A stretch of 64,000 nucleotides of DNA from PNAI01 sp035501735 (GCA_035501735.1 DATJVR010000064.1:1-64000); one strand, 5' to 3'; shown: positions 35,131 through 44,536, counted from the stretch's first letter. Notes: generated from the letters alone by a model not told the origin. A program made the numbers and translations.

Positions 35131-35802
35131 TTAAATGTGCTCGATCACGTCGATCAGCCTATCGAGCGCATTTTCGACGCTTGGAATCGTATCGGTGCCG
35201 GCGAGCGTGGCGATTGCGCATTGCTCCAACGCAAATGCACTGGCGCTGATTTCGCCAAGCCCGACAGTCCCGCCGCCGCCGGCGAGCTTGTGCGCGGCTA
35301 CGATGATGCGGTCGAGGGCCGGTGATGCCTTCGCCTCGTCGGCAAGCTCGGACTTATCGCGACTGAGTGAAGCCGCCTCAATCTTTGCGCGCTTGAGGAA
35401 CCGCGCGCGCGCTCCGGCGAAGCGGTTGTCTGGCTGCATGCAGCCCCGCACCGAAGCCGCCAATGTCAGCGGGTCGAAAGGCTTTGAAATGACCCCCAGC
35501 GCTCCAAGCGCGCGGAAACGCTCAAGCTCGCGCGGCTGCGCCCGCGCGGTCATGAATATGACGGGGATGGCATTTGTGTTCGGGCTCTCCCGCAGGCGCG
35601 CCAGCGTTGTGGGACCGTCCATTTCCGGCATCATCACGTCGAGTAAGATGAGGTCGGGCAACCATTCGGCAGCCGCAGTCAGGGCGTCTCCTCCCGACGA
35701 GCAGTTTCTGACGCTGAATGCCGGATCGAGGCCGAGCGATATTTCGACGACTTCGCGGATGTCCGGCTCGTCGTCGACGTGAAGGATACGCATCGAGTTC
35801 AT
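35131..35802 (-). CDS. REC-Hpt phosphorelay protein
   Basis: 223 aa. Residues 1-122: receiver domain with DDEPD pocket, phospho-acceptor Asp55 (LILLDVMMPEMDG), Thr85 and switch Lys in SKPFD. Residues about 130-223: Hpt-type helix bundle with His171 in IIVAAHKLAGGGGTVGLGEIS, resembling the two free Hpt proteins at 26.0-26.7 kb (shared H-x3-G-x4-TVG). No DNA-binding output is present. Its ATG overlaps the stop of the upstream kinase (ATGA), so kinase and REC-Hpt are translationally coupled: phosphoryl flow Cache kinase to Asp55 to His171 and onward is the simplest reading. Confidence 0.87.
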   Translation of the reverse strand: MNSMRILHVDDEPDIREVVEISLGLDPAFSVRNCSSGGDALTAAAEWLPDLILLDVMMPEMDGPTTLARLRESPNTNAIPVIFMTARAQPRELERFRALGALGVISKPFDPLTLAASVRGCMQPDNRFAGARARFLKRAKIEAASLSRDKSELADEAKASPALDRIIVAAHKLAGGGGTVGLGEISASAFALEQCAIATLAGTDTIPSVENALDRLIDVIEHI

Positions 35803-37805
35803 GCGACCTCCTTATTGAGCTCGAGTACATTTTGCTGGCTTTGCCCGCGCGAAATGATTGCGCGATCGGCGGCCGCATCGACATCCGCGGCTAGAGGTAA
35901 ATCGACATAAAAGATCGTTCCACCGTCCGGCGCGTCATCGAAACCTACCCTCCCGCCGAGTTTGACGACGATCTGTTTGACGATGTTCAGGCCGAGGCCG
36001 GTGCCGCCCTTCTGACGCACGCCGTTGGAATCGGCCTGCGCGAACTTCTGGAAGATTCGAGACCGGAACTTTTCTGGTATGCCCGGTCCATGGTCACGCA
36101 CACTGATGCGCACCATTGCATCGACGGACTCGATAGTGATCAAGACTTCACTTGCCTGCGGCGAATATTTTACCGCATTGGAAAGCAGATTGGTGACGAC
36201 CTGCGTCAGCCAATCAAAATCGGCCTGCACGAAGACTTGTTTCGCCTGAGGGTCAAGCCGCACATTGACTTCGTGTTGATCGGCGAAACATCTGTTACTT
36301 TCGATCGCCTGCTCCACGAGCCGACGAACATCGAGTTTTTTCATATGAAATTCGATTGCTCCGGATTCGATTTTTTCGATGTCCAGAATGTCGTTGATTA
36401 ACCGCACGAGACGCTGACTGTTTGAATGCGCAATTCGCAACAGACGCTTGGCGGCAGCGGACATCTTGTCGGTGGGATCCGCGACCAACAACCCGAGCGA
36501 CGCGGCGATTGACGTCAGGGGCGTGCGCAGCTCGTGACTTACCATCGCGACAAATTCATCTTTGATGTGTTCGCGTTCTTCGCTCGAGTGTCGTAAATCA
36601 GCAGCCGTTCTCTTGATTTCCTCGGCCATGTGGGCGAACGCATGAGCGAGGACCCCGATCTCGCCAGACGCATTCAGTGCTGCATCGGATATCTTGAGTG
36701 GTTGATCTGGATTGAAGGTCTCGATTGCTTCGGTCACTTGCACCAGCGGCTTTGTAAGCGACTTTGCCAGCAGGCACGCCAACGCAACCGCGCCGATCGC
36801 CGCAATCAGGCCGGCGATCAGGCTGGCTTTCTGCACTGATGCAATCGGCGCCATCGTCTCCGCATGCGGCACGGTAATGAACGCGCCGAAACGGGCTCCT
36901 TTCTCCGGATGCGCCGCCACAATCGCGGCGTCGTATTCCTGTCCATCGAGAGTGCTCAACTGGCGAGATTGTGGCTGCCTGATCTCGAGCAAATCGTTGA
37001 GGTCACCCATAAGATCGATGAGTCGGTTCGGCCGGACTGAAGCGGAGCTCAATTCGTGCGATTGATTGAGAAGATTAAGATTGATGAAATATTCGCCGCG
37101 ATCATTGACCACGTACACCCGCTCTTGTTCACCCACTGTGCCGGAAGCCTGAAGCGAATGTATCGCATCAATAATCGGTCGGGCATTCGCACTCAGGAAC
37201 ACAACGCCGAATACCGAGCCATCAGCTGCATAAACAGGCGTTGTGACCTGCAGTACGGGCAAAGCAACGACGTGCGCTGAACTCTGAATATTGCGAACCC
37301 GTGAAATGTACACGTCCCCGGCTTTCATTTTTATTGTCTGCCTGAAGATGTCGGTATCGTCTTTACGCTGCAACTGTTCGTTCGGAACAGTCCGAATGGC
37401 GCCATCGGGGGCCAGCCGGTCCACGCGCAATATTTCACGGCCGCCGTCAATCCCGATGATGCCGAATGCCAAGTAGGACGCGTTGGCGGCGAGTTTCGAT
37501 TTCATATAGCTCGCTAGCCGCTCGGCTTCCGGATCCATCTCACCGGCAAGTTTTCCGTCGCTGTGGCGCGTGAGTATCAATCGACGGATCGCCGTTGTTG
37601 ATGGAATGATGAGGACGTCGGCGCTGACTTCACCGAGTTTGTCGTCCAGCATGGTTGCGAGCAGACGGGCGCGCGTCTCCAGCTGGCGCCGGGCGCCGGC
37701 CCCAATGGCGCTCTCAAGAACGTGATTGGCGAAAAAGAGCATTCCCGCGGTGGTTCCCGCCACCAGGGCAACCATGACGAACGTCAAGCGAATCGACAGC
37801 TTCAT
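35799..37805 (-). CDS. Cache-HAMP sensor histidine kinase
   Basis: 668-aa transmembrane kinase. Helix 1 about 6-28, then a roughly 295-residue periplasmic double-Cache sensor (typical VYVVNDRGEYFINL segment), helix 2 about 325-347, HAMP about 348-400, HisKA with His424 (EFVAMVSHELRTPLTS), ATPase domain with NLLSNAVKYS, DHGPGIP and GGTGLGLNIVK. It lacks a receiver; the coupled REC-Hpt protein downstream supplies it. It is the only kinase in the polysaccharide block and is transcribed from the AT-rich region at 37.8-38.2 kb. Its ATPase half is strikingly like that of the MASE4 kinase at 5.1-7.0 kb. Confidence 0.92.
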   Translation of the reverse strand: MKLSIRLTFVMVALVAGTTAGMLFFANHVLESAIGAGARRQLETRARLLATMLDDKLGEVSADVLIIPSTTAIRRLILTRHSDGKLAGEMDPEAERLASYMKSKLAANASYLAFGIIGIDGGREILRVDRLAPDGAIRTVPNEQLQRKDDTDIFRQTIKMKAGDVYISRVRNIQSSAHVVALPVLQVTTPVYAADGSVFGVVFLSANARPIIDAIHSLQASGTVGEQERVYVVNDRGEYFINLNLLNQSHELSSASVRPNRLIDLMGDLNDLLEIRQPQSRQLSTLDGQEYDAAIVAAHPEKGARFGAFITVPHAETMAPIASVQKASLIAGLIAAIGAVALACLLAKSLTKPLVQVTEAIETFNPDQPLKISDAALNASGEIGVLAHAFAHMAEEIKRTAADLRHSSEEREHIKDEFVAMVSHELRTPLTSIAASLGLLVADPTDKMSAAAKRLLRIAHSNSQRLVRLINDILDIEKIESGAIEFHMKKLDVRRLVEQAIESNRCFADQHEVNVRLDPQAKQVFVQADFDWLTQVVTNLLSNAVKYSPQASEVLITIESVDAMVRISVRDHGPGIPEKFRSRIFQKFAQADSNGVRQKGGTGLGLNIVKQIVVKLGGRVGFDDAPDGGTIFYVDLPLAADVDAAADRAIISRGQSQQNVLELNKEVA

Positions 37806-38248
37806 AGTTGTTATCGCTGTACTGGCGCCCGTTTTGACTCTCGCGAGGCTTGGCCAACGGGACCGAGCGATTCGACAAGGACGCGAACAGAATCAGCATT
37901 TTCCGCAACAAAATCTATTGTGAGGAACACGTATACAGTCGTTAACAAAAAGTATATCGAAATATAAAGTTCGATTCTATACGCTGCTAAGGCCAGAAAA
38001 TGTTTTCTCATTCATGGCGCACGCAATAAATACATGACTAATACGCTACCTATACATATGAGCGGCCTGTCACATTACAGTCATGCTGAAAAATGGCACA
38101 CAAACCGGACCGCAAGCGCATCTATTCCACGGTGGTTCCAAGTATTTTTTGGCTAACATCGGCGCGCCGGCAAGTCAATCAACGAGTGTGCGACTATGTT
38201 CCTACAACCTTGAAGGGCCCGGCATTTTTACCTATTCGTCGTGCCGAA
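37806..38248. promoter_or_regulatory. AT-rich upstream region of the Cache kinase operon
   Basis: 443 bases without a supported gene. The stretch 37917-38060 is AT-rich (for example TTAACAAAAAGTATA, then AAATATAAAG), unlike its GC-rich surroundings. AAAAAGTATA at 37947-37956 is identical to the copy at 25946-25955 in the divergent region at the other end of the locus. It presumably contains the promoter of the kinase/REC-Hpt/hydrolase genes. Two short overlapping plus-strand frames (38083, 38093) have no coding character. Confidence 0.4.
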
Positions 38249-39061
38249 CTACTCGCCACGCGCGACCTTGATGCCCTTGATCACTTCTTTGATGACGCCA
38301 CACAGCGGTAGACTGAGCCGTGCGGCGTCAGCCTCTTCCAGCACGATCATCATGTCTTTCTCGGCCCAGGGCATCGGTCGATCACCGGCACCTGACGCCA
38401 GCGCCCAGTTTTGCCCGCTCGACTGTAGCAACATGTCGCCCAGGGCCTTGCGATCAACCCCGAGCTTCTGTCCGAGCCGAAGCCCCTCGTCGTTCGCACA
38501 AATGCAGGCCCAAAGAATCAGGTTGTTGACCATCTTGCCGACTTGGCCCGAGCCTACCGGCCCAAGATGAAAGATCGCATCGGCGAAGGCGGCGAAGGCG
38601 GGACGGCAGCGCTCGAACGCCGCTTGATCGCCGCCGCCGGTGATCAACAACTTGCCCGCTTCCGCGGCAGGCTCTCCACGACAAAGCGGAATATCGAGCG
38701 GCACGAGCGATCGCGCCGCGAGTCGCGTTGCAATGTCACGCATGCCGCTCGGTGAAATGGTCGAAGCTATTCCGATGATCGTGCCTGGCCGTGCGCCATC
38801 GACCACGCCGTTGTCCCCGAACAGTGCGGCCTCGGCTTCGTGCTCGAAACCGGTGACGACGATCACGAGATCGCTATTTCGCGCCAGATCCGACGGCGAG
38901 GCCGCGATCGCAATGCCGTGTTTTGCTGCGGCTTTGCCGGCAATCTCGCTCACATCATAGCCGATGACCGAAAAACCCTTGGCCGCAAGCAGCCGCGCCA
39001 TCGGGTTGCCCATCTTGCCGAGCCCGATCATGCCGATCGTTTTGACAACCTGCGACGCCAT
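38249..39061 (-). CDS. 3-hydroxyisobutyrate dehydrogenase-family oxidoreductase
   Basis: 270-aa beta-hydroxyacid dehydrogenase. Rossmann motif IGMIGLGKMGNPMARLL, with Asp36 in GYDVSE after the second strand, indicating NAD rather than NADP. Substrate loop DIPLCRGEPAAEAGKLL, catalytic Lys176 and Asn180 in SGQVGKMVNN. Differs from the 20.4-kb homologue in coenzyme preference and size. ATG 39061 follows AGGAA and starts 15 bases after the stop of the FAH-family gene, so the two are one operon; together they suggest degradation of a ring-cleavage product or branched acid. Confidence 0.88.
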   Translation of the reverse strand: MASQVVKTIGMIGLGKMGNPMARLLAAKGFSVIGYDVSEIAGKAAAKHGIAIAASPSDLARNSDLVIVVTGFEHEAEAALFGDNGVVDGARPGTIIGIASTISPSGMRDIATRLAARSLVPLDIPLCRGEPAAEAGKLLITGGGDQAAFERCRPAFAAFADAIFHLGPVGSGQVGKMVNNLILWACICANDEGLRLGQKLGVDRKALGDMLLQSSGQNWALASGAGDRPMPWAEKDMMIVLEEADAARLSLPLCGVIKEVIKGIKVARGE

Positions 39062-39075
39062 GGAATTCCTGCGCC

Positions 39076-40041
39076 TCAGATCGCACCGGTCGCCGTGGGT
39101 CCGCCTTGCGGCCGGTGCCGCTTGACGGCTTCCGGATTCGTCGAATCGACGCCCATGTAGACCCCGCGCTCCCACTTGCGTTTGAGCGGATCAGAAACCT
39201 TCAGCGTCATCTTGCCGATATGTTGGATTTCTATGTCGACGGTCTCGCCGTCTTGCAACGCGCCCAAACCCTCGTGGTTGGTGCCGCAGGCAATGAGATC
39301 GCCGGAATTCATCGTCATCACGGTGGTGGCGAATTCCACCAGCGCCGGCACGCGATGCTCCATATCGTCGGTGTTGTAGTTGTGACGCAGCTGGCCGTCG
39401 TTCCAGAACCGCACGATGAGATCGTTCGGATCGGGAACCTCATCGGCGGTGGCGATGCAGGGGCCGATCGGCGAGAATGTGTCGAACGATTTCCCGAGCC
39501 AGCTCGTGAGCGGTGTTGCCGGCCACGTGCGTCGCCCCTGCTCGCGGGCGGAGACGTCGATGAGGCACGTGTAGCCGAAAACCGCACGTTTCCAGTCTTT
39601 CGCCTTTATCATTTTCGCCGGGCCCTTCATCACCAGCGCCAGCTCCGCCTCATGCATGAATATCCACGGCACCGTGAATTCCGGCAGCATGATCGTGTCG
39701 CCCGGCCCCACCACCGCGTCCGGATTTTTCATGAACATATTGAGCGGCCGAGGCTCCCGCTGCGCGTGTTCCCAATAATTCGCGATGCAGGCGAGGATTT
39801 TGCCCGGCCGCGGCAATGGCGGTTTCAAACGTACATTCGAGAGCGGCAACGCCGGCCCCTTTACGGCAAGCTGCTGCAAGGCCGGCCGCAATGTTTCGTA
39901 ATTGTCGATAATGCCGACCATGGTCAGTTGCGGCGTGTAGTCCTTCTTCACCGCGCTTGAAATATCCACGATGCCGCGCTCGGTCATGAGACCCGGCATA
40001 ATGTCGCTGCCGGTCCCGGCTTGAAACAGCACAAGTTTCAC
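39076..40041 (-). CDS. Fumarylacetoacetate hydrolase (FAH) family protein
   Basis: 321 aa of the FAH superfamily, which cleaves or decarboxylates 2,4-dioxo acids or hydrates 2-oxopent-4-enoates. The N-terminal small domain is followed by the catalytic domain. Metal and active-site region: PGDTIMLPEFTVPWIFMHEAELALVM (paired acidic residues), DVSAREQ, and SFDTFSPIGPCIATADEV; C-terminal GTNHEGLGALQDGETVDIEI is family-typical. In meta-cleavage pathways such enzymes follow extradiol dioxygenases, and a VOC dioxygenase lies divergently 224 bases away. The exact reaction is not decidable here. Confidence 0.9.
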   Translation of the reverse strand: MKLVLFQAGTGSDIMPGLMTERGIVDISSAVKKDYTPQLTMVGIIDNYETLRPALQQLAVKGPALPLSNVRLKPPLPRPGKILACIANYWEHAQREPRPLNMFMKNPDAVVGPGDTIMLPEFTVPWIFMHEAELALVMKGPAKMIKAKDWKRAVFGYTCLIDVSAREQGRRTWPATPLTSWLGKSFDTFSPIGPCIATADEVPDPNDLIVRFWNDGQLRHNYNTDDMEHRVPALVEFATTVMTMNSGDLIACGTNHEGLGALQDGETVDIEIQHIGKMTLKVSDPLKRKWERGVYMGVDSTNPEAVKRHRPQGGPTATGAI

Positions 40042-40265
40042 GCATCCCTCCCTTCTTGTTTGCGCGGGATATCAGCACATCCGTTCCGCGCCCACCAGTT
40101 GCCCGCTCAAGCCTGCATATCAGCCCTGTTGAGTCTCGGCGCCCACAGGCTCAATCGATGGCTGTGAAGAAATTGCCTCGCTCGATGCGCTGCGATATCG
40201 TTGCCGCGATCGAACGCGGCGAACCGCCGCCAAGAATAACGCACAAAGCTAAAAGGGTGGCCCAG

Positions 40266-41213
40266 ATGGCTATGATCAAGGTGACCGATATCGCTTACGG
40301 CAGGCTGCGCTCGCCGGATCTCGACAAGATGGAAGAGTTTTTGACCCGTTTCGGGTTGATCAAATCCGCGCGCACGGACAAAGCTCTCTACATGCGCGGC
40401 ACCGACCCGCCCCACCATATCCACGTCACCGAGAAGGGTGAGCCCAAGTTCGTAGGCCTCGCCTATTACGCCGCAAGCGAGGAGGATCTGCACAAGGTGG
40501 CCAAGGCGCCCGGCGCCTCCGGCGTGGAGACCATCGACGAGCCCGGCGGCGGCAAGCGCGTGCGGCTGAAGGAACCGAACGGCTACCAGATCGAGGTCGT
40601 GTACGGCATCGAGCGGCTCCCCGAAATCAAGGCGCCGCGCCAATTGATCAATTCCGGGTACGCGCCGACAGCCCGTGCCGGCCAGGCGATGCGCATTCCG
40701 AAAGGCGCCTCGCGGGTCAAACGCATCGGCCACGGCGTCATGGGTACGCCAAAGCTGAAGGAGACGATCGCGTGGTTCCGCGACACGCTCGGGCTTATCT
40801 GCTCGGACGATGTTTATGCCGGCGAAAAGGAAAACCTGATCGGCTCGTTCAATCGCTGCGATCGCGGCGACGCCTTCGTCGACCATCACGTATTTTTCGC
40901 GCTTCAGCACGGTCATGCCGGCTTGAACCATGTCTCGTTCGAAGTGCAGGACATCGACGACGTGTTCATGGGCCATTACTACATGCGCGACTACGGCAAG
41001 TACGAGCACATGTGGGGCATCGGCCGGCATCTGCTCGGCAGCCAAGTCTACGACTATTGGGCCGATCCGTGGGGCCGCGTGCATGAGCATTGGGCCGACA
41101 GCGACCGCTTCAATATCAGGAACGGCAGCAATCTGATTTCGGCGGAAGAAGGCTTGGTTTCGCAATGGGGCGACCCGCCGCCGCAGAAACTGCTGGAGCG
41201 GATCACGCCGTAG
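40266..41213 (+). CDS. VOC-family extradiol-type dioxygenase
   Basis: 315 aa with two vicinal-oxygen-chelate modules, like BphC/XylE-type extradiol dioxygenases that open catecholic rings with Fe(II). Candidate metal ligands in the C-terminal module: His in RIGHGVMGT, His in GLNHVSFEV and Glu in RVHEHWAD, the 2-His-1-Glu facial triad. The N-terminal module (DIAYGRLRSPDLDKMEEFLTRFGL) is structural. ATG 40266 is chosen, with AAAGGG upstream; an in-frame ATG at 40158 would add a basic stretch not seen in the family. Divergent from the FAH-family/hydroxyacid dehydrogenase pair, with which it probably forms a pathway. Confidence 0.86.
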   Translation: MAMIKVTDIAYGRLRSPDLDKMEEFLTRFGLIKSARTDKALYMRGTDPPHHIHVTEKGEPKFVGLAYYAASEEDLHKVAKAPGASGVETIDEPGGGKRVRLKEPNGYQIEVVYGIERLPEIKAPRQLINSGYAPTARAGQAMRIPKGASRVKRIGHGVMGTPKLKETIAWFRDTLGLICSDDVYAGEKENLIGSFNRCDRGDAFVDHHVFFALQHGHAGLNHVSFEVQDIDDVFMGHYYMRDYGKYEHMWGIGRHLLGSQVYDYWADPWGRVHEHWADSDRFNIRNGSNLISAEEGLVSQWGDPPPQKLLERITP

Positions 41214-41225
41214 ACGAAGAAACTG

Positions 41226-42368
41226 TCAGTGCCAAAGAAGCCTTGCGACCTCGACCACGCGTTCGAGCTTGCGCCGCTGATCGTCCGCGCCGATGAGGTT
41301 GCCGACCACGTCGGACGCGAAGCCGCATTGCGGGCTAAGCGCGAGTTGCTCCAGCGGCAGATACCGGCTCGCCTCCTCGATACGGCGCTTGAGTTCGTCC
41401 ACACTTTCCAGCTCCGGCACTTTGGTGCTCACGAGTCCGAGTACGATCACCTTGCCCTTCGGAACAAAGCGCAGCGGAGCAAAACTGCCGGCGCGCGGAC
41501 TGTCGTATTCCAAGAGGAAACGATCGTGTGGCAGTTCGTTGAACAGGCGCTCGGCGATAGCGTCGTAGGTGCCTTCGCGATGCCACATGCTGCGTTGGTT
41601 GCCGCGACAAAGATGAATGCCGAAGGTCACGCCGGGAAAATTCGCGATCACGGCTGCGTCGGCCTTCAATGATCGCGCAAAATTTTCCTCTGGGTCCTCC
41701 CCACGTGCGCGCATCTGCGCAAGCGACGGCTCGTCTACGTAGGCCGTATAGCCGGGCGCATCGATATGCACGTACCGACAGCCGGCATCGACGAGACCCC
41801 GGATCATCTGCCGCTCGATCGCGATCACATCGGCGAGGAAATCGTCCATCGTGCGATAGACCGCTTTGGAGGCGGCATGGTCGAACCGCTGGGAAATCCG
41901 GTCGGGTCCGATCAGCGACACTTTCACCGGCTTCTTGGCGACACCGGCGACAAAGCGGAATTCTTCGAGCGGGATATTACGCCTGAGCCTGAGGCGGCTC
42001 ACCACTGGCCGTCGATGAGAAATCGCCGCGCCCTTCTCGTGGACTGGCACTTCCCATCGCCGCAGCGCGCTGCCGCCTTCGACACGCTTGTTATAGGCAA
42101 GCAACGTGCTCCGGCTGGCGTCATAGCCCTCGACTGCGGCGCCAAAACTGTCCTGGAAATTGAGCCGCCGCATTTCGCCGTCGCTGATGACATCGAGGCC
42201 CGCGCTTTCCTGCAGCGTGACGGCGTCGCACACCGCCTCATCCTCGATTTGCCGCAGTCCGTCCGCATCGAGCTTGCCCTCGTCAAATCGCGCCCGTGCC
42301 TCAATCACTGCGGCCGGCCGCAGCAGGCTACCCACCACATCGGTTCGTATGACTTTCAAATCGCTCAC
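41226..42368 (-). CDS. Cobalamin-independent methionine synthase (MetE C-terminal) family protein
   Basis: 380 aa with the MetE catalytic barrel only, lacking the N-terminal half of true MetE. Zinc-ligand candidates are in place: His and Cys in FGIHLCRGN, Glu in LLEYDSPRAG and Cys in SPQCGFAS. Substrate-binding landmarks DVVGSLLRP, SDGEMRR and HIDAPGYTAYVDEP are typical of the short MetE-like/epoxyalkane:CoM transferase group, which may act in methyl transfer or demethylation rather than general methionine synthesis. The stop of the upstream MDR gene is 19 bases before its start, so both are cotranscribed. Confidence 0.86.
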   Translation of the reverse strand: MSDLKVIRTDVVGSLLRPAAVIEARARFDEGKLDADGLRQIEDEAVCDAVTLQESAGLDVISDGEMRRLNFQDSFGAAVEGYDASRSTLLAYNKRVEGGSALRRWEVPVHEKGAAISHRRPVVSRLRLRRNIPLEEFRFVAGVAKKPVKVSLIGPDRISQRFDHAASKAVYRTMDDFLADVIAIERQMIRGLVDAGCRYVHIDAPGYTAYVDEPSLAQMRARGEDPEENFARSLKADAAVIANFPGVTFGIHLCRGNQRSMWHREGTYDAIAERLFNELPHDRFLLEYDSPRAGSFAPLRFVPKGKVIVLGLVSTKVPELESVDELKRRIEEASRYLPLEQLALSPQCGFASDVVGNLIGADDQRRKLERVVEVARLLWH

Positions 42369-42387
42369 GGCGGACTCCGGGGAGACT

Positions 42388-43401
42388 TCACACCCGCGTC
42401 GGATCGAGGATCACTTTGCCGATGCCCGCGCGGCCTTCCACGATTTCGTGCGCATGCGCGGCTTGGCTGAGCGGCAGCACGCAATCGATCAACGCCTTGA
42501 GACGCCCTTCGGCCGCCGCCTGCAAACTCATGCGCACGTCGTCTTTGGTCTCGCCGGTCGCGCCAATGATGCTCAGTTGGTTTTGATAGAGCCGATTGAC
42601 GTCAAGCGGAACGATGCCACCGCCGTGCCCGCCTGCCGTGACGAGCCGACCGTTCCGCGCAAGGGACGCCAGCGCCTTCGGAAACAAATCCGGCGCGCCG
42701 ATGTTCTCGAACACCACATTGACGCCGCGGCCTTCGGTTATCCGCATCGCTTCGACGGTCAAATCCTGGGCGCGATAATTGATCCCGGCATCCGCGCCGA
42801 GCTCGCGCCCGACCTTGACCCGCTCATCGGAGCCCGCCGCCGCAATGACCCTCGAATTGAGATATTTCGCGGCCTGCACGCCGGCGCTACCGAGCCCTCC
42901 GGCCGCGCCCATCACCAGCACCCATTCGCCGGCCTTGAGCTGCGCCTTGTCGCGCAGCAGGAAGAAAGCCGTTGGCGCGTGGCGCGCTACAACCGTGGCG
43001 GTCGGAAAATCGATTCCGTCCGGCACGATGGTTGTGCTGTCCGCCGCCGCCTTGACGTATTCCGCATAGCCGCCCCAGGTGTGCACGCCCATCAGCCGCG
43101 GCGGTTCGGTATCGGTCGGCGCGCGCACCCGCAGTTGCGTCACCACGCGGTCGCCGACCTTGCGCCCGCTCACCCCCGGACCAAGCTTGGCGATGACCCC
43201 GGACGGGTCGACGCCCGGCACCAGCGGCAGCGTCACGCGCCGCGCGTATTTGCCGGCCCGCACCACCGTGTCGAGGGTTCGGTTCACCGAGACCGCGTGG
43301 ACCTTGATGAGCACTTCGCCGGGCCCAGGCTCGGGCGTCGGCACATCCTCCAGCCTGAGCACATCAGGCGGGCCGAATTCACGAATAACAATGGCCTTCA
43401 A
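42388..43401 (-). CDS. Zinc-free MDR-family quinone oxidoreductase-like protein
   Basis: 337-aa medium-chain dehydrogenase/reductase of the NADPH:quinone oxidoreductase type. Start segment KAIVIREFGPPDVLRLEDVP, then GVDPSGVI and the nucleotide fold GAAGGLGSAGVQAAKYL; catalytic zinc ligands of alcohol dehydrogenases are absent. The likely start is TTG 43399-43401, five bases after GGGAGGG; no ATG is in the right place, and the longer frame (to 43458) adds an unrelated N-terminus. Substrate unknown; reduction of an enone or quinone is usual. Confidence 0.85.
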   Translation of the reverse strand: MKAIVIREFGPPDVLRLEDVPTPEPGPGEVLIKVHAVSVNRTLDTVVRAGKYARRVTLPLVPGVDPSGVIAKLGPGVSGRKVGDRVVTQLRVRAPTDTEPPRLMGVHTWGGYAEYVKAAADSTTIVPDGIDFPTATVVARHAPTAFFLLRDKAQLKAGEWVLVMGAAGGLGSAGVQAAKYLNSRVIAAAGSDERVKVGRELGADAGINYRAQDLTVEAMRITEGRGVNVVFENIGAPDLFPKALASLARNGRLVTAGGHGGGIVPLDVNRLYQNQLSIIGATGETKDDVRMSLQAAAEGRLKALIDCVLPLSQAAHAHEIVEGRAGIGKVILDPTRV

Positions 43402-43510
43402 CGAACCCTCCCGAACGCGGTCCGAGCGGATAAGGCCGCAGTGAGCCAGCGGGGTCAAGCACCGCCGCGCTCATGGAAAGCGTGATATCGTCCGGCCGAA
43501 GGACTTCGGC

Positions 43511-44536
43511 ATGACCCGATGGATCGAACTTCGTATATCCGCGGCGCTCACCGCGCTCCTGATCGCGCAAGCAGCACCAGCGGCTGCGGACGACTTCTAC
43601 GCCGGCAAGCAGATCACCTTAATCGTCGGCGCCGGCGTTGGCGGCGGATACGATCTGCAGGCACGCGCCGTTGCGCGGCATCTCCCCAAGCACATTCCCG
43701 GCAAGCCCAGCATCGTCGTGCAGAACATGCCGGCTCGGATCGCAGCAGCGAATTACATGTTCGCGACCGCCCCGGCCGACGGTACCACGATCGCGCTGAT
43801 CCAGCGCGGCATGCTGCTCGCCAAGTTGATTTATCCGGCCGGCGTTCGTTTCGAGATCGAGAAGTTTCACTGGCTTGGCAGTCTCAACAGCGACGTCGCA
43901 GTAACGCTCGCCTGGCACACCGCCCCGCACAAATCGGCCCAGGATTTATTCGACAAGGAGCTTATCGTTGGCGGCATCACGGGCGTCGATCCCGAAACGA
44001 CACCGAAGATCTACAATTCGCTGATCGGCACCAAATTCAAGGTCGTGACCGGCTACAACAGCACTGCAGCGATCGCTTTGGCGATCGAACGCGGCGAGGT
44101 GCAGGGTATCGCCGACTGGTCGTGGGCGAGCATCAAGGCCGTGCGTCCGCAATGGCTCGCCGACAAGACGGTCACGCTGTTGCTGCAGGGCGCCTTGAAG
44201 AAGGAACCCGAGCTGGGCAGTCTTCCGTCCGCGCTCGACTACGTCAAGAACGACGCCGACCGCAAGGTCATGGAGCTGCATTTCACGCAGAAGACTGCGG
44301 CACGGCCGGTTGTCGCCCCACCGGGCGTTCCGGCCGACCGGATCGCGATGCTTCGCCAGGCCTTCGCAGATCTTGCCAACGACAAGGACTTCTTGGCGGA
44401 AGTCGACAAAGCCAGGATCGAGATCAACTTCGTTCCCGGCGAGGAAATCGACAAGGTGGTGTCGCTCGTCGCCTCGACACCGGCCGACGTCGCCGAGCGC
44501 TACATCAAGGCCTTCGGGACCGAGCCGAAGCCGTAA
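43511..44536 (+). CDS. TctC/Bug-family solute-binding protein (orphan)
   Basis: Periplasmic binding protein of the tripartite tricarboxylate transporter type, 341 aa. Signal peptide to about residue 27 (ALLIAQAAPAAADD), then the Bug-fold sequence FYAGKQITLIVGAGVGGGYD, VQNMPARIAAANYMF and PADGTTIALIQRGMLLAKL. The region contacting ligand carboxylates is conserved in outline. No TctA/TctB genes are next to it, so it is one of the orphan Bug proteins that share a membrane partner; the complete system at 54.1-57.1 kb is one candidate partner. Confidence 0.88.
   Translation: MTRWIELRISAALTALLIAQAAPAAADDFYAGKQITLIVGAGVGGGYDLQARAVARHLPKHIPGKPSIVVQNMPARIAAANYMFATAPADGTTIALIQRGMLLAKLIYPAGVRFEIEKFHWLGSLNSDVAVTLAWHTAPHKSAQDLFDKELIVGGITGVDPETTPKIYNSLIGTKFKVVTGYNSTAAIALAIERGEVQGIADWSWASIKAVRPQWLADKTVTLLLQGALKKEPELGSLPSALDYVKNDADRKVMELHFTQKTAARPVVAPPGVPADRIAMLRQAFADLANDKDFLAEVDKARIEINFVPGEEIDKVVSLVASTPADVAERYIKAFGTEPKP

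Noticed and set aside
38083..38311. Two overlapping short frames in the AT-rich gap, possible small gene
   Set aside because: No ribosome site, no recognisable sequence and overlap with the following gene end.
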